A DNA stretch of 64,000 nucleotides from Xanthomonas vasicola (GCF_000772705.2 NZ_JSBW02000047.1:97611-161610), one strand, 5' to 3'; shown: positions 46,287 through 55,866, numbered from the stretch's first letter. A program made the numbers and translations. Notes: generated by a model from the letters alone, not told the origin.

Positions 46287-49200
46287 TCAAAAGTCGTACG
46301 ACGCAGTCAGGCGCATGTAGCGCGGCTGGTTGTAGCTCCACGCTTCGGTGCCAAGCCCATAGGTGTTGGACACGGTGCGGCGAGTGACTTCGTTGGTGCT
46401 GGAAATGCGATTGACCGAACGATCATTCAGTACATTGAATACATTCAGCGAAAACGCCAGTTTGTGGTCGGCGAATCCTGGGCGATAGGTGACGCCTAGG
46501 TCGAGATTTTTGATCCATGGAGTCTCGCCAGCGCCGCCCGCAGAAACAGGTTGTCCATAGCAATAGTGGTAGGCAGACCCATAGCCCACCGGGTCGTAGT
46601 CCACCGCTGCCGCATTAGGGCCCTCGTAATAACCCAGGCACGACTTCGGTGTGCCTGACATGACGCGTACCGTTGCCGACGCTAGCCACTCAGGCGTGAA
46701 CTGGTAGGCGCCAAATGCCTTCAACTGATGACGACGATCGTTGGCCAGGTTGCCGCCCGCGTAGTACATCAATTGTGCCGCATCCCAATCCTGTGTCTTG
46801 GAGATGTCGGCTTGCCCAAGATCCGACTTCACTTGTCCTTCGGTATTTCCGTAGAGATGCGACCAGGTGTAGTCGACGCGGCCATACCATTTTTCGTCGA
46901 AAGGATGCTCGATAAACAGATCCACAGCGACGTAGTTACGCTTGGCCTTGTCCGTAAAGCCCCAATCAGACTGCGACATACGCAGTTGGGTATAGCCAGA
47001 GCCATCAATGTTGGCAAGGTTGTAGGTATTGGTTTCGCCAGGGTTGAACATCACGCAGCCAGGAATAGTCACGCTGCTCGGGTCGCCGCCAGCCGCCTCG
47101 AGCGTATCGGACATGCGTCCTGGATCGCAGACATCATCGATCGCGGTCTGCAACTTGCGGTAGGTAACTTTGGCGCCCGAATTCCACTTCTCGCCGAGCG
47201 TCTTTTCGAAGCCGACCAGGAACTCGTCTTGATACTGCGACTTCAGATCGCTTGGGGCGAACGAGTTCGGATCCGGTGCCTCACCATATTCTCCGTTGGA
47301 AGAAACAGGGCCCGGGCCGAGTGCCGCCAGGCCGGTTGGCTCACCGTTTGCGTCGATCCCCGAGTAACTAAAGTACTCATTGGTATACGTCGAAGCGGAT
47401 GCTCCGCGGATTGCCACCTGATTCGGCAACGCCAAGTAGTAACGGCCGACGTTGGCAAATACCTTGAAAGAAGAGTCGCCAAAAACGTCCCAGCTAACGC
47501 CCAGGCGCGGAGCCCACTGATCACCACTGTCCACGTAAGCCACGTGGTCGCTGTTGTAGTTGGTGAACTTGTCGTTGCGGATGCCCAAGGTCAGCAGCCA
47601 GTTGTCGTTGACCTGCCAACGGTCTTCGAGGTAGTAGGCCTTTTGTTCGACCGACATGCTGGTGACCGTGGTAAAGACACGGCGGTTCACGAAGTAGCCC
47701 TGACCGCCCGATGGACCAACACCGAGAGCGCCATTGATTGCTTGGGTGGGATCGTCCTGCTTGCCATAGATCCAGCGATAGCCCGGACCGCTGGTGAACA
47801 CGCCTTCGTCGTAGGCGTTAAAGTACATGTTGTCCACACCCGCGGTCAGGTCGTGGTTGCCCAGGCGATAGTTCAACTCCAGTCGTAGATTGCGGCTCTT
47901 ATTGATGGGGTCGCCTGCCTTGACCGTGGTCGTGGCCTGATCATTGATGATGCGCCTGCCACCCGTAATCGTCGGATCTTGCAGATTCGAACTGGCGATA
48001 TTGGGCAACGACGACGCCCCGGGGTTCCACTGTTGATTGTGCTGCGTGTCGCGGCCCCAGGTCGCATTAAAGGTCAGGTCGTCGGTGAGGTAGCTGGTGA
48101 ACTTCAGGATATCGACGCTGTCCTTCAGCTTGTAGGTGTCAGTAAACAGTCCGGATGGACCCTGATCCGTGTACGTCGAATAATCGTAATTGCTGTAGAC
48201 GCCGGAACGGCGATCGGTGTTTTCGATCCGTGTGTATTCAAAGATATTGCTATCGTTGATGTTCCAGTCCAGCTTGCCGTAAAACTTGGGCGAGCTATTG
48301 TCGTAGTGGTTGCGGCCTTGATTGCCTGCCGCCGTGGCAGTGTTTGTGGTCGCTCCGTCGACCTTGTCGGACTCGCCCGCGACGAACAAGAACAGCCGAT
48401 CTTCGATCAGCGGACCGCCAGCGTATGCGCTGTACACCGTTCTGCTCTGTACATCGTCTTTACCGCGGCGGTAGATAGTGCCGGGCAAGGTATCGTCCTC
48501 ATACCCATAATTTTCGGGCAGCGTACTGTTCGGGTACCACGCATCGCCGCGTGAGCTGGCGAGTGACTTCGGTTCCCACACCGCTTGCGCGCCGAAGTGC
48601 CACTCATTGGTGCCACGTTTACCGACCTGGCTGATCACGCCGCCGGTGGAACGGCCGTACTTGGCGCTGTAGCAACCCGTATAGGTTTCCTGCTGGTCGA
48701 TGGCACCGTAGGGAAGACTCAAGCCCCCAAGATTATTGAAGGGATTAGTGACGTTGACGCCGTTGATGTAATAAGCGTTTTCCGTGACACCTGCGCCGCC
48801 AAAGGAGATCGTGGAGCGCGAGCCATTGTTGAACGCACCGCTTCCGGATATGGCACCCGGCGCAAGTAACGCAATCGCTTCAGCACTACGGCCCAGCGGC
48901 AAGGTGGCCAACTGTTCGGAGGTGATCACCGAACGCGAGCTGGTGGAGCTGACATCGATCTTCGGTGCATTGGCGGCGGTGACAGTGATGGCACCGAGCG
49001 TGGTTGCATCGGCAGTGCTGCCCGCAGCACCTGCGCCAGCGAAGGACACTTCCGTGCCCGAGCCGACGCGCAACTGTACGTTCTTGCGGGTATCGACGAC
49101 CTGGTCGCCGCGCTTCAAGGTGACGGTGTAGGCGCCCACCGGCAGCGAGCCGAGGGTGTAGCGGCCATTGGCATCGACGGTGATAGTGCGGCTGAGGCCG

Positions 49201-49364
49201 GTGTCGCTCTGCACGACAATCGTGCTGCCCGCTTCGGATGGGGCGCTGCCGTAGATGCTGCCGGTGGTGCTTTGCGCGTAGACCGCGCCGTTGGTTAGGC
49301 AAGCACCGAGCACGACGGCGAGGGCGGTGCGTTTGAGGACTTGGCGACGAAACTGATTGCTCAT
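46287..49364 (-). CDS. Oar-type TonB-dependent outer-membrane receptor
   Basis: Intact 1,025-residue receptor. It has a signal peptide (LALAVVLGACLTNGAVYA-Q-like), a carboxypeptidase-regulatory-like domain (about 30-105, DANGRYTLGSLPVGAYTVTLKRG), a plug with LGAITVTAANAPKIDVSSTSSRSVIT, then a barrel ending YMRLTASYDF. It aligns along its length with the interrupted receptor at 5187-8297. The start at 49364 has an AGGTCAGGA-type Shine-Dalgarno. Ligand unknown. The AT-rich upstream region 49365-49680 carries no gene. Confidence 0.93.
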   Translation of the reverse strand: MSNQFRRQVLKRTALAVVLGACLTNGAVYAQSTTGSIYGSAPSEAGSTIVVQSDTGLSRTITVDANGRYTLGSLPVGAYTVTLKRGDQVVDTRKNVQLRVGSGTEVSFAGAGAAGSTADATTLGAITVTAANAPKIDVSSTSSRSVITSEQLATLPLGRSAEAIALLAPGAISGSGAFNNGSRSTISFGGAGVTENAYYINGVNVTNPFNNLGGLSLPYGAIDQQETYTGCYSAKYGRSTGGVISQVGKRGTNEWHFGAQAVWEPKSLASSRGDAWYPNSTLPENYGYEDDTLPGTIYRRGKDDVQSRTVYSAYAGGPLIEDRLFLFVAGESDKVDGATTNTATAAGNQGRNHYDNSSPKFYGKLDWNINDSNIFEYTRIENTDRRSGVYSNYDYSTYTDQGPSGLFTDTYKLKDSVDILKFTSYLTDDLTFNATWGRDTQHNQQWNPGASSLPNIASSNLQDPTITGGRRIINDQATTTVKAGDPINKSRNLRLELNYRLGNHDLTAGVDNMYFNAYDEGVFTSGPGYRWIYGKQDDPTQAINGALGVGPSGGQGYFVNRRVFTTVTSMSVEQKAYYLEDRWQVNDNWLLTLGIRNDKFTNYNSDHVAYVDSGDQWAPRLGVSWDVFGDSSFKVFANVGRYYLALPNQVAIRGASASTYTNEYFSYSGIDANGEPTGLAALGPGPVSSNGEYGEAPDPNSFAPSDLKSQYQDEFLVGFEKTLGEKWNSGAKVTYRKLQTAIDDVCDPGRMSDTLEAAGGDPSSVTIPGCVMFNPGETNTYNLANIDGSGYTQLRMSQSDWGFTDKAKRNYVAVDLFIEHPFDEKWYGRVDYTWSHLYGNTEGQVKSDLGQADISKTQDWDAAQLMYYAGGNLANDRRHQLKAFGAYQFTPEWLASATVRVMSGTPKSCLGYYEGPNAAAVDYDPVGYGSAYHYCYGQPVSAGGAGETPWIKNLDLGVTYRPGFADHKLAFSLNVFNVLNDRSVNRISSTNEVTRRTVSNTYGLGTEAWSYNQPRYMRLTASYDF

Positions 49365-49680
49365 TCCTGACCTTTTCACCTGAAGTTCGGATAAGGGGCG
49401 GTCATCGGGGAGTCAGATGGCCTTAACCCGAACGTAATGAATGCTTGCTATTCAGTGCAAGCATTTGAAACGATTTGTTAATGAAATAACCTAAATCCGC
49501 ATCGAAAGTGAGGAATCCTGCACAAAATGTCGTCGCACAACACACCTAGGGAGACGAGCTCGAGCAGTGCCGCAAGTTAACAGTTACATTTGATACATAT
49601 TGCGGTGTGTCGCAAGCTAACTCGGCCGTTATTGAATTGTTTCAGGCGGCTAGCGAATCCCCAGGGTCTGCCAAACCCAC

Positions 49681-49712
49681 AAAAAAAGCCCCGACCAGCG
49701 GGGCTTTTTTTC
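49681..49712. terminator. Terminator after the third receptor
   Basis: A7-GCCCCG-ACCAG-CGGGGC-T8 symmetric intrinsic terminator, 17 bases past the stop of the minus-strand receptor at 49729. Confidence 0.9.
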
Positions 49713-49728
49713 GATGCGCATTAAACCA

Positions 49729-52719
49729 TCAGAATCTCACTGTGGTGCCCAGATAGAAGAACCGGCCCACGTTGTCGTACAGCGCAGATGTGAAATCCGA
49801 GCCGAAGTAGTTGCGCGGCGGGTCCTTATCGAAGGCGTTGTCGATGCCCAGATAGACGTCGATCTTCGAGCCGGGGAACCGATAGCCGAACTGGAAGTTG
49901 TGATAGACATACGAACCGTTCTTGATCGGGCTGGCCGAGCCCGGGTTGCTGTTGTAGCTCTCCGGGGTCACGCGCAGGTTGCCGTCCACGTAGTTCATGT
50001 CCCACGATGCGCGCCATTCGTTCCAGTTGTATTTGGTCTGGAACTGCGCGCGCCAGCGCGGGTCGGTCACGTAGGTCACGTACTCGTCATATTCCTGCGG
50101 GAAATCCTGGAATACCCACTCGCGCGACTGGATCAGGCGGGTGCCGACAAAGCGCAGCACTGTATTGCCTTCGCCGATCTGGAAGCGGTAGTCCATTTCC
50201 AGGTCCACGCCGACACGACGCGACCGGGCGAGGTTCTCGTTGAGCGCCTGCCAACCGGTGATGCTGTGTTCCGGATAGATGCGGCCCTGCGGGTCGGTAA
50301 AGCCGCCCAGCGGTGCGCGCTGCACAAAACCGCAAAAGTTGTTGCCGATACCACCGGGGTTATCCACGCAACGGGTGGCATTGGTTTCGGCCGTCACGGT
50401 GCCGATAGCATCGCGCAAGTCGATACGCCAATAGTCGATCGACATGCCGAACCCTTCGAAAAACTCCGGCTGCCACACCAGGCCATACGACAGGCTGCGC
50501 GCGCGCTCCGGTTTGAGATCGGGGTTGCCACCGCTCACGCCGGGGCGCGTGGCGGTGTAGGTGTCGATCCAGCGCACCGGAATGCCCAACGCACTGCAAT
50601 TGGCCTGACGCAGTGCCACGTCGCCGGCAGTGCCGGGGCGGTTTGTATTGGTGGGCAGGTAATTGCAGGGGTCGTTGATGGTGGCGAAGTTTTCGCTCTG
50701 CGAGTCGTACAGCTCGCCGATACTGGGCGCACGCACCGCTTGCGCCAGGGTGCCGCGCAAACGCAGCGACGGGATGATGGTCCAGTCCAGACCAATGTTC
50801 CAGGTCTTGGTCGAGCCGATGCTGCTGTAGTCCGAATAGCGGCCCGCAACGTCCAGTGCCAAGCGATCCACGCCCGGCAGACCGGCCAGCAACGGGATGG
50901 TGCTTTCGACGAACGCTTCCCTGACGTTGTACTCGCCGCCGCTGTTCGGGATGGCGTTGAGGAAGGTCACGCCCGATGCGGCCAACGGGTCGGTGACTTC
51001 CTCGCTCTGTTCCTTGCGGTATTCCACGCCGCCAGCGATGCCGATGTCGCCGGCCGGCAACGATAGCAAATTGCTGTTAGCCACTGAGGCGCTGAACACG
51101 GTCTGCTGGATCTTGGCCTGTGAGCGCGCAGTGGTGTTGAACCACGCAGCCGCTTCCGGGGTGACCGCACCATTGCCGAACACGCTGAAAGGCACGCAGC
51201 CGTCACGTGCCAGCGCCGAATACACGCGGCCGGTGTTGGGGTTCACCGAAGTCGGATCCAGCGTGGTGCGGCAGACGATGTTGCCGCTGGCATCGCGTGC
51301 GGCGTCGATGCCGGCCTGCCAACGTTCGTTGATGCGGTTGTTGAGGTTGAGGCGGTCCACTGTGGTCTTGCCGTAATTGGCAGACACCTCGTAGGTCCAG
51401 TTGTCGGTGAAGTTGCCTTCGGCACCGAGCACGGCGCGGTAGGTCTTGCGCTCGATGTTTTCGCCGCGGCGGCCGGCATCGACGTTGAAGCGGTTCATCA
51501 GAATCTGCGTTGCACCGCGCGAATCCATCAAGGCGCCGAGCTCGGGACTCACGTACGGGTTCTGGCGGCGCACGCGCAGCGAGCTGTCGAATGCGGGCTG
51601 GCCGAAGAATTCCGAATCGGTTTCGCTGTACTTGCCTTCGAAGAACAGGCGATGGTTTTCGCTGATCTCGAAGTTGATCATCGTGTTGACGCTTTTACGA
51701 TCGAAGCCGGGTTGCAGATCGGCCACGGCATTGAGGTCGACGAAATCGCAATCCACGCACGAAGTGTTGCTCGCCACGGTGCCGTTGTAACGGTTGCGAC
51801 GAAAGCTGCCATCGTCATTGAACAGATAGCGGTTGCCGTAGCTGGCCGGGTTACGGAAATCGAACGTGCCCAGATTGAAGGTGCCGCCGTAGGACGTCGA
51901 ATGGTTGCCGCCGGGGCCGCTGAGCACATTTTGCGGGTTGCTTTCGCTCGGCGGGCGGGTGGAGTCAAACGCGGGATTGGGCACACTCACCAGATACTCG
52001 CGGCCGATGGCGCGGTTGCCGCGACCGAAGCGGTCTTGCTTGCTGTATTCGCCGGACACCGCAATGTTGCCGCGGCCGCCGGCGAAATCGGTGCCGGCAG
52101 AAAAGCTGGCGAACGAGCGGTTGTAATTGCCTTCGTCGGCCAGGCCGGTCTGCGCGCGGGTTTCGAAACCGGTGAACGATTTCTTGAGAATGAAATTGAC
52201 CACGCCGGCCACGGCGTCCGCGCCGTAGACCGCAGACGCGCCGCCGGTGATGACTTCCACGCGCTCGACCCATTCCACCGGAATGGTGTTGACGTCTACC
52301 GCGGTCGAGCCCGGGCTGGAGCCCACGTGGCGACGCCCGTTGACCAGCACCAATGTGCGGTCCACGCCCATGCCGCGCAGGTCGAGCAGACCCAGGCCGG
52401 CGGTACCGATAAAGCGGGTGGAGTTGCCCAGCGTGTAGCTCGGCGCCAGCGCCGGCATACGCGCCATCAGGTCGCTGATGGTGGTCGCGCCGGTGGCGCG
52501 GATTTCTTCGGCACTGATGGCGGTTACTGGCGAAGGCGTGACAAAGCCGGTACGCGCGATGCGCGAGCCGGTGACGGTGACCTTGTCCAGATCGGTCGTA
52601 TCGGGTGCGACCCCGTTTTCTGACTGGGCGGCGGCATGGCCGGCAGATACGGCCAATACGCCGAAGAGTGCGCTGCTAAGGCGGTGGCGACGGATGCGTT
52701 GCGAGGTACGGCTCGACAT
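49729..52719 (-). CDS. TonB-dependent outer-membrane receptor
   Basis: 996-residue receptor without the regulatory-like N-terminal domain. The signal peptide ends GHAAAQS; a TonB-box-like DLDKVTVTGSRI opens the plug (about 40-165), which has LDLRGMGVDRTLVLVNGRRH and ITGGASAVYGADAVAGVVNFILK. The barrel ends FYLGTTVRF with a terminal aromatic. It belongs to the class of large Xanthomonas receptors, some of which import plant-derived sugars; the ligand here is unknown. ATG 52719 gives a normal signal; AAGGA lies a bit far (11 bases). 52720-53056 is an intergenic region with no supported gene. Confidence 0.92.
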   Translation of the reverse strand: MSSRTSQRIRRHRLSSALFGVLAVSAGHAAAQSENGVAPDTTDLDKVTVTGSRIARTGFVTPSPVTAISAEEIRATGATTISDLMARMPALAPSYTLGNSTRFIGTAGLGLLDLRGMGVDRTLVLVNGRRHVGSSPGSTAVDVNTIPVEWVERVEVITGGASAVYGADAVAGVVNFILKKSFTGFETRAQTGLADEGNYNRSFASFSAGTDFAGGRGNIAVSGEYSKQDRFGRGNRAIGREYLVSVPNPAFDSTRPPSESNPQNVLSGPGGNHSTSYGGTFNLGTFDFRNPASYGNRYLFNDDGSFRRNRYNGTVASNTSCVDCDFVDLNAVADLQPGFDRKSVNTMINFEISENHRLFFEGKYSETDSEFFGQPAFDSSLRVRRQNPYVSPELGALMDSRGATQILMNRFNVDAGRRGENIERKTYRAVLGAEGNFTDNWTYEVSANYGKTTVDRLNLNNRINERWQAGIDAARDASGNIVCRTTLDPTSVNPNTGRVYSALARDGCVPFSVFGNGAVTPEAAAWFNTTARSQAKIQQTVFSASVANSNLLSLPAGDIGIAGGVEYRKEQSEEVTDPLAASGVTFLNAIPNSGGEYNVREAFVESTIPLLAGLPGVDRLALDVAGRYSDYSSIGSTKTWNIGLDWTIIPSLRLRGTLAQAVRAPSIGELYDSQSENFATINDPCNYLPTNTNRPGTAGDVALRQANCSALGIPVRWIDTYTATRPGVSGGNPDLKPERARSLSYGLVWQPEFFEGFGMSIDYWRIDLRDAIGTVTAETNATRCVDNPGGIGNNFCGFVQRAPLGGFTDPQGRIYPEHSITGWQALNENLARSRRVGVDLEMDYRFQIGEGNTVLRFVGTRLIQSREWVFQDFPQEYDEYVTYVTDPRWRAQFQTKYNWNEWRASWDMNYVDGNLRVTPESYNSNPGSASPIKNGSYVYHNFQFGYRFPGSKIDVYLGIDNAFDKDPPRNYFGSDFTSALYDNVGRFFYLGTTVRF

Positions 52720-53056
52720 GATTTCGCAGATTCCTTGCTGAGATTCGATTGGCACAGCTGTGCTCGCTGAGCGCTGGCTGAACAGTATTTCGAACGTAAC
52801 AATTATTTAATCTTGTGTCCATATTTGCGAAATGTGTCACGACGTGGCGCATGCTAATCGCGCGGGCGTGGGCTGGAGTTGCCGAACAGACCAGCTGTTT
52901 TCGGCCGAGCCAGTACACTGCGCCCCTCTTTTGATGTCGCGCCGGGCGCTGCTTGCGTCGCGCGCGCGTTGGCACACTACAAGTCGAGTAAGCGATGAAA
53001 ACGATGGTTGAAATTGGGTACGTGACGGCAGTCGCGCTTACACGGGCGTCCCACCC

Positions 53057-53908
53057 ATGACGGGCGAACGCAGAGTTGCCGCGCACGCGGTGCAGGGCGC
53101 ATTGGCGCCGCATCCGCGCATCCGCAACGTAATTGCGGTGGGGTCGGGCAAGGGTGGCGTGGGCAAGTCCACCACTGCGGTGAATCTGGCGCTGGCGCTG
53201 CGTCAGCTGGGGGCGCGCGTCGGCGTGCTGGATGCCGATATCTATGGCCCCAGCGTGCCGGCGATGCTCGGCCTGAGCGGGCGGCCGGACAGCCCGGACA
53301 ACAAGTCGATCGAACCGCTGCGTGCGTTCGGGATCGAGGCGATGTCGATCGGCCTGTTGGTCGATCAAGACACCCCGATGATCTGGCGCGGGCCGATGGC
53401 GACGTCCGCGCTGACTCAGCTGTTCAATGACACGCTGTGGGATGACTTGGATTATTTACTGATCGACCTGCCGCCGGGCACCGGCGACATCCAGCTGACC
53501 TTGTCGCAGAAGATCCCGGTGGCCGGTGCGGTGATCGTCACCACGCCGCAGGACATCGCCACGCTGGATGCGCGCAAGGCCTTGAAAATGTTCGAAAAGG
53601 TCGAGGTCCCGGTGCTCGGTATCGTCGAAAACATGGCGGTGCATACCTGCAGCAACTGCGGCCACCGCGAGCATTTGTTCGGCGAAGGCGGCGGCGAGCG
53701 CATGGCTGTGCAGTACGGCGTGCCGTTGCTGGGGTCGTTGCCGTTGGAAATCGCGATCCGCGAGCAGGGTGATGCGGGTCAGCCGATTGTGGTAGCCGCG
53801 CCAGCGTCGGCCGCAGCCCAGGCCTACCTGGCGGCGGCCACGCGGCTTGCCGAGGAGCTGGGCAAGCGCCCGCGCGCCAGCATCCCGATTTCGGCGTCGC
53901 TGCTTTAG
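53057..53908 (+). CDS. apbC: Iron-sulfur cluster carrier protein ApbC (Mrp)
   Basis: Mrp/NBP35-type P-loop ATPase that carries Fe-S clusters to apo-proteins. The 283-residue form lacks the DUF59 N-terminal domain seen in longer members. Walker A with the deviant Lys is VGSGKGGVGKST (29-39), LDADIYGPS and LIDLPPGTGD follow, and the cluster-binding CSNC (198-201) is present. All key residues are intact. The TAG stop overlaps the left end of MITE-like copy C. Confidence 0.95.
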   Translation: MTGERRVAAHAVQGALAPHPRIRNVIAVGSGKGGVGKSTTAVNLALALRQLGARVGVLDADIYGPSVPAMLGLSGRPDSPDNKSIEPLRAFGIEAMSIGLLVDQDTPMIWRGPMATSALTQLFNDTLWDDLDYLLIDLPPGTGDIQLTLSQKIPVAGAVIVTTPQDIATLDARKALKMFEKVEVPVLGIVENMAVHTCSNCGHREHLFGEGGGERMAVQYGVPLLGSLPLEIAIREQGDAGQPIVVAAPASAAAQAYLAAATRLAEELGKRPRASIPISASLL

Positions 53909-54052
53909 AGCAGCTAAGCAAGCGGCTGCGCTCACCGCCAGGGGCGCGCGGGGCCGGTGCTCGGAATCCGCATTTGCCACTCGTAGACTGCGGTTCCTCC
54001 ACGCCGTCCTCACCCGCCTGGCGATTGCTCGCTACGTTCTGTTAGCCGCTCT
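53907..54052 (-). repeat. MITE-like element, copy C
   Basis: 146 bp from AGAGCAGCTAAGC to TGTTAGCCGCTCT, in reverse orientation to copies A and B. Its reverse complement closely matches copy A, with shared AACGTAGCGAGCA, TACGAGTGG and TTCCGAGCACCGGCC. It begins inside the apbC stop codon and ends 100 bases before dcd. Confidence 0.85.
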
Positions 54053-54151
54053 TGGAACACCGGCCGGCCGTCGATGCCGGTCGCTTGCTAGAATTCGCCG
54101 TCTTCGCGCGGGCCGCTCGGCCCGCCGCCTTCTGTCTTCAAGGAACACCGC

Positions 54152-54721
54152 ATGAGCATCAAGAGCGACCGCTGGATCAAGCGCATGGCCGAACAGCGAG
54201 CGATGATCGAGCCGTTCGAACCCGGCCAGATCAAGCACGACGCTGCCGGGCAGCGCATTGTCAGTTTCGGCACGTCCAGCTATGGGTACGACGTGCGTTG
54301 CTCGCGCGAGTTCAAGATCTTCACCAACATCAACTCGACGATTGTCGATCCGAAGCACTTCGACCCGGGCAGCTTTGTCGATATCGAATCGGATGTCTGC
54401 ATCATTCCGCCGAACAGCTTTGCACTGGCGCGCACGGTGGAATATTTCCGCATCCCGCGCGATACGCTGGTGGTGTGTCTGGGCAAGAGCACCTACGCGC
54501 GCTGCGGCATCATCGTCAATGTGACCCCGCTGGAACCGGAGTGGGAAGGTCACGTGACGCTGGAATTCAGCAACACCACGCCGCTGCCGGCCCGCATCTA
54601 CGCCAACGAAGGCGTGGCGCAGATGCTGTTCTTCCAGTCCGACGAAGTATGCGAGACCTCGTACAAGGACCGTGGTGGCAAGTACCAGGGCCAGACCGGC
54701 GTGACTTTGCCGCGCACGTAA
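54152..54721 (+). CDS. dcd: dCTP deaminase
   Basis: Homotrimeric enzyme that converts dCTP to dUTP on the path to dTTP. The 189-residue protein starts [15 protein letters not shown] (AAGGAA upstream) and has SSYGYDVRC, the [35 protein letters not shown] active-site block with the catalytic Glu, and QTGVTLPR at the end. The form is monofunctional, with the alanine-bearing GHVTLEF signature rather than a dUTPase fusion. It is flanked by MITE-like copies C and D in the same orientation. Confidence 0.96.
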   Translation: MSIKSDRWIKRMAEQRAMIEPFEPGQIKHDAAGQRIVSFGTSSYGYDVRCSREFKIFTNINSTIVDPKHFDPGSFVDIESDVCIIPPNSFALARTVEYFRIPRDTLVVCLGKSTYARCGIIVNVTPLEPEWEGHVTLEFSNTTPLPARIYANEGVAQMLFFQSDEVCETSYKDRGGKYQGQTGVTLPRT

Positions 54722-54860
54722 AGCAGCTATCAACACTACTGCTCAGTGGCCATGTGTGTGCGGCCGGTGCCCGGTGCGGCATGTATCACTCGTACGCTGT
54801 GGTTTCTCCGCGCCGTCCACGCCCACCTGACGACTGCTCGCTACGTTTATTAGCCGCCCT
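54720..54860 (-). repeat. MITE-like element, copy D
   Basis: 141 bp from AAAGCAGCTATCA to TATTAGCCGCCCT, same orientation as copy C. The first two bases are the last two of the dcd TAA. It keeps the ACTCGTACGCTGTGGTTTCTCCGC block and the CTGCTCGCTACGTTTATTAG end. Confidence 0.8.
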
Positions 54861-54882
54861 TGAAGAAGGATCCGCAGTGCCT

Positions 54883-55068
54883 TCAGCAGGTCGCGGCAAC
54901 CTTCTCGCGGTAGCGCAGCAATTGACGCACGCCCGCGGCAATGAGGAACACCGGCCACCAGGTGGCGATCAGATTGCCCACATCCATATGGGCCAGGCCC
55001 AGATTGTCCAGCAGGAACAGCGCGCCCAGGACGATCAGGAACAGGGAGGGGATCAGACGGTAGTTCAT
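54883..55068 (-). CDS. Small two-helix membrane protein (LiaI/LiaF-TM, DUF5668-like)
   Basis: Membrane protein of 61 residues with two predicted helices (about 5-21, LIPSLFLIVLGALFLLDN; about 32-48, LIATWWPVFLIAAGV). The NLG... LIATWWPVFLIAAG arrangement is typical of LiaI/LiaF transmembrane-like proteins. Its ATG at 55068 has GAGGA upstream. It has a shorter paralogue at 55672-55839. No specific function is known. Confidence 0.75.
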   Translation of the reverse strand: MNYRLIPSLFLIVLGALFLLDNLGLAHMDVGNLIATWWPVFLIAAGVRQLLRYREKVAATC

Positions 55069-55307
55069 GGCGATGTCCTCGTTGGGTGTGAGGCCATGCT
55101 GCGCCGGATGCGCCCGCCGATCAGGTGCCGGAAGTCAACAATCGCAGATGACAAACGTCATGTTGGTAGTGGCACGCGGCGCGACGAGCGTTTGCGGAGG
55201 CGTGGGCGCTGCCGCGTGTGATTGACCGCTACCAACGCGATAGCCGACGCAGCCTGGTCGCAGACCCAAAGTTTTGAAGCGCAATCGACAGCGCACCAGG
55301 CTTCGCC

Positions 55308-55380
55308 CGGACCCTCATCCGCCCCTTCGGGACACCTTCTCCCCATCAAGGCAACCGAGGCCCGATGGGAGGAGGGAACT
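55308..55380. repeat. Intergenic C/G-rich repeat copy
   Basis: GACCCTCATCCGCCCCTTCGG followed by ACCTTCTCCCCATCAAGG... CCGATGGGAGGAGGG, related to the repeats at 36820-37106. It can form a hairpin. The 600-base gap 55069-55671 otherwise contains only heptamer repeats (55627-55670). Confidence 0.6.
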
Positions 55381-55626
55381 GCGGTGAGCGACAGACTGCC
55401 GGCTCTACTCAGGACAAGAGCTAAATCCATATCTGCAGCAACGGATGCGTACGCGCATCGCTGAAGCACTAGAGCATCTGCCCGACGGGAAGCATGGATA
55501 CGAGATCGGCCATTGAGTGAAATGCCACGAATGCAATAGCAACAGCGCGATCAAGCGCAGCGCCTCCCCTCAACGCGCAAGCGCCACTCCCGCCCAGCCG
55601 CTGGAATATCGGCAGTGCCAGCAGCC

Positions 55627-55670
55627 CGCCCTAACCAATCCCCTATCCCAACTCCCCAATCCCAGTCCCA
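55627..55670. repeat. Heptamer repeat cluster
   Basis: CCAATCCCCTATCCCAACTC and similar units of the GGGATTG/GGGAATC family end directly at the stop codon of the small membrane-protein gene at 55672. Confidence 0.65.
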
Positions 55671-55671
55671 C

Positions 55672-55839
55672 CTACTTGCCGCGCCCGAACAGCATGCCGA
55701 TCCCGCAAGCTACCAGCGCGGCGGGCCACCAGGTAGCGATCAAGCGACCAATACTCAGATTGGTCCAGCCCAGGTTGTTTGCCAGGAACAGCAGGCCGAC
55801 GAGGATCAGGATCAGCGCGGCGACGACATTGGATTTCAT
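55672..55839 (-). CDS. Tiny two-helix membrane protein, paralogue of the 54883 gene
   Basis: A 55-residue ORF: MKSNVVAALILILVGLLFLA, a NNLGW turn, then RLIATWWPAALVACGIG and a Gly/Arg/Lys end. Two helices and the LIATWWP-A-L-A-G motif match the gene at 54883-55068. The ATG at 55839 lies 28 bases upstream of the HIT gene's stop. It sits beside heptamer repeats at its 3' end. Confidence 0.7.
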   Translation of the reverse strand: MKSNVVAALILILVGLLFLANNLGWTNLSIGRLIATWWPAALVACGIGMLFGRGK

Positions 55840-55866
55840 GCGGGAGACTGGTTGAAAGACAGGCGC

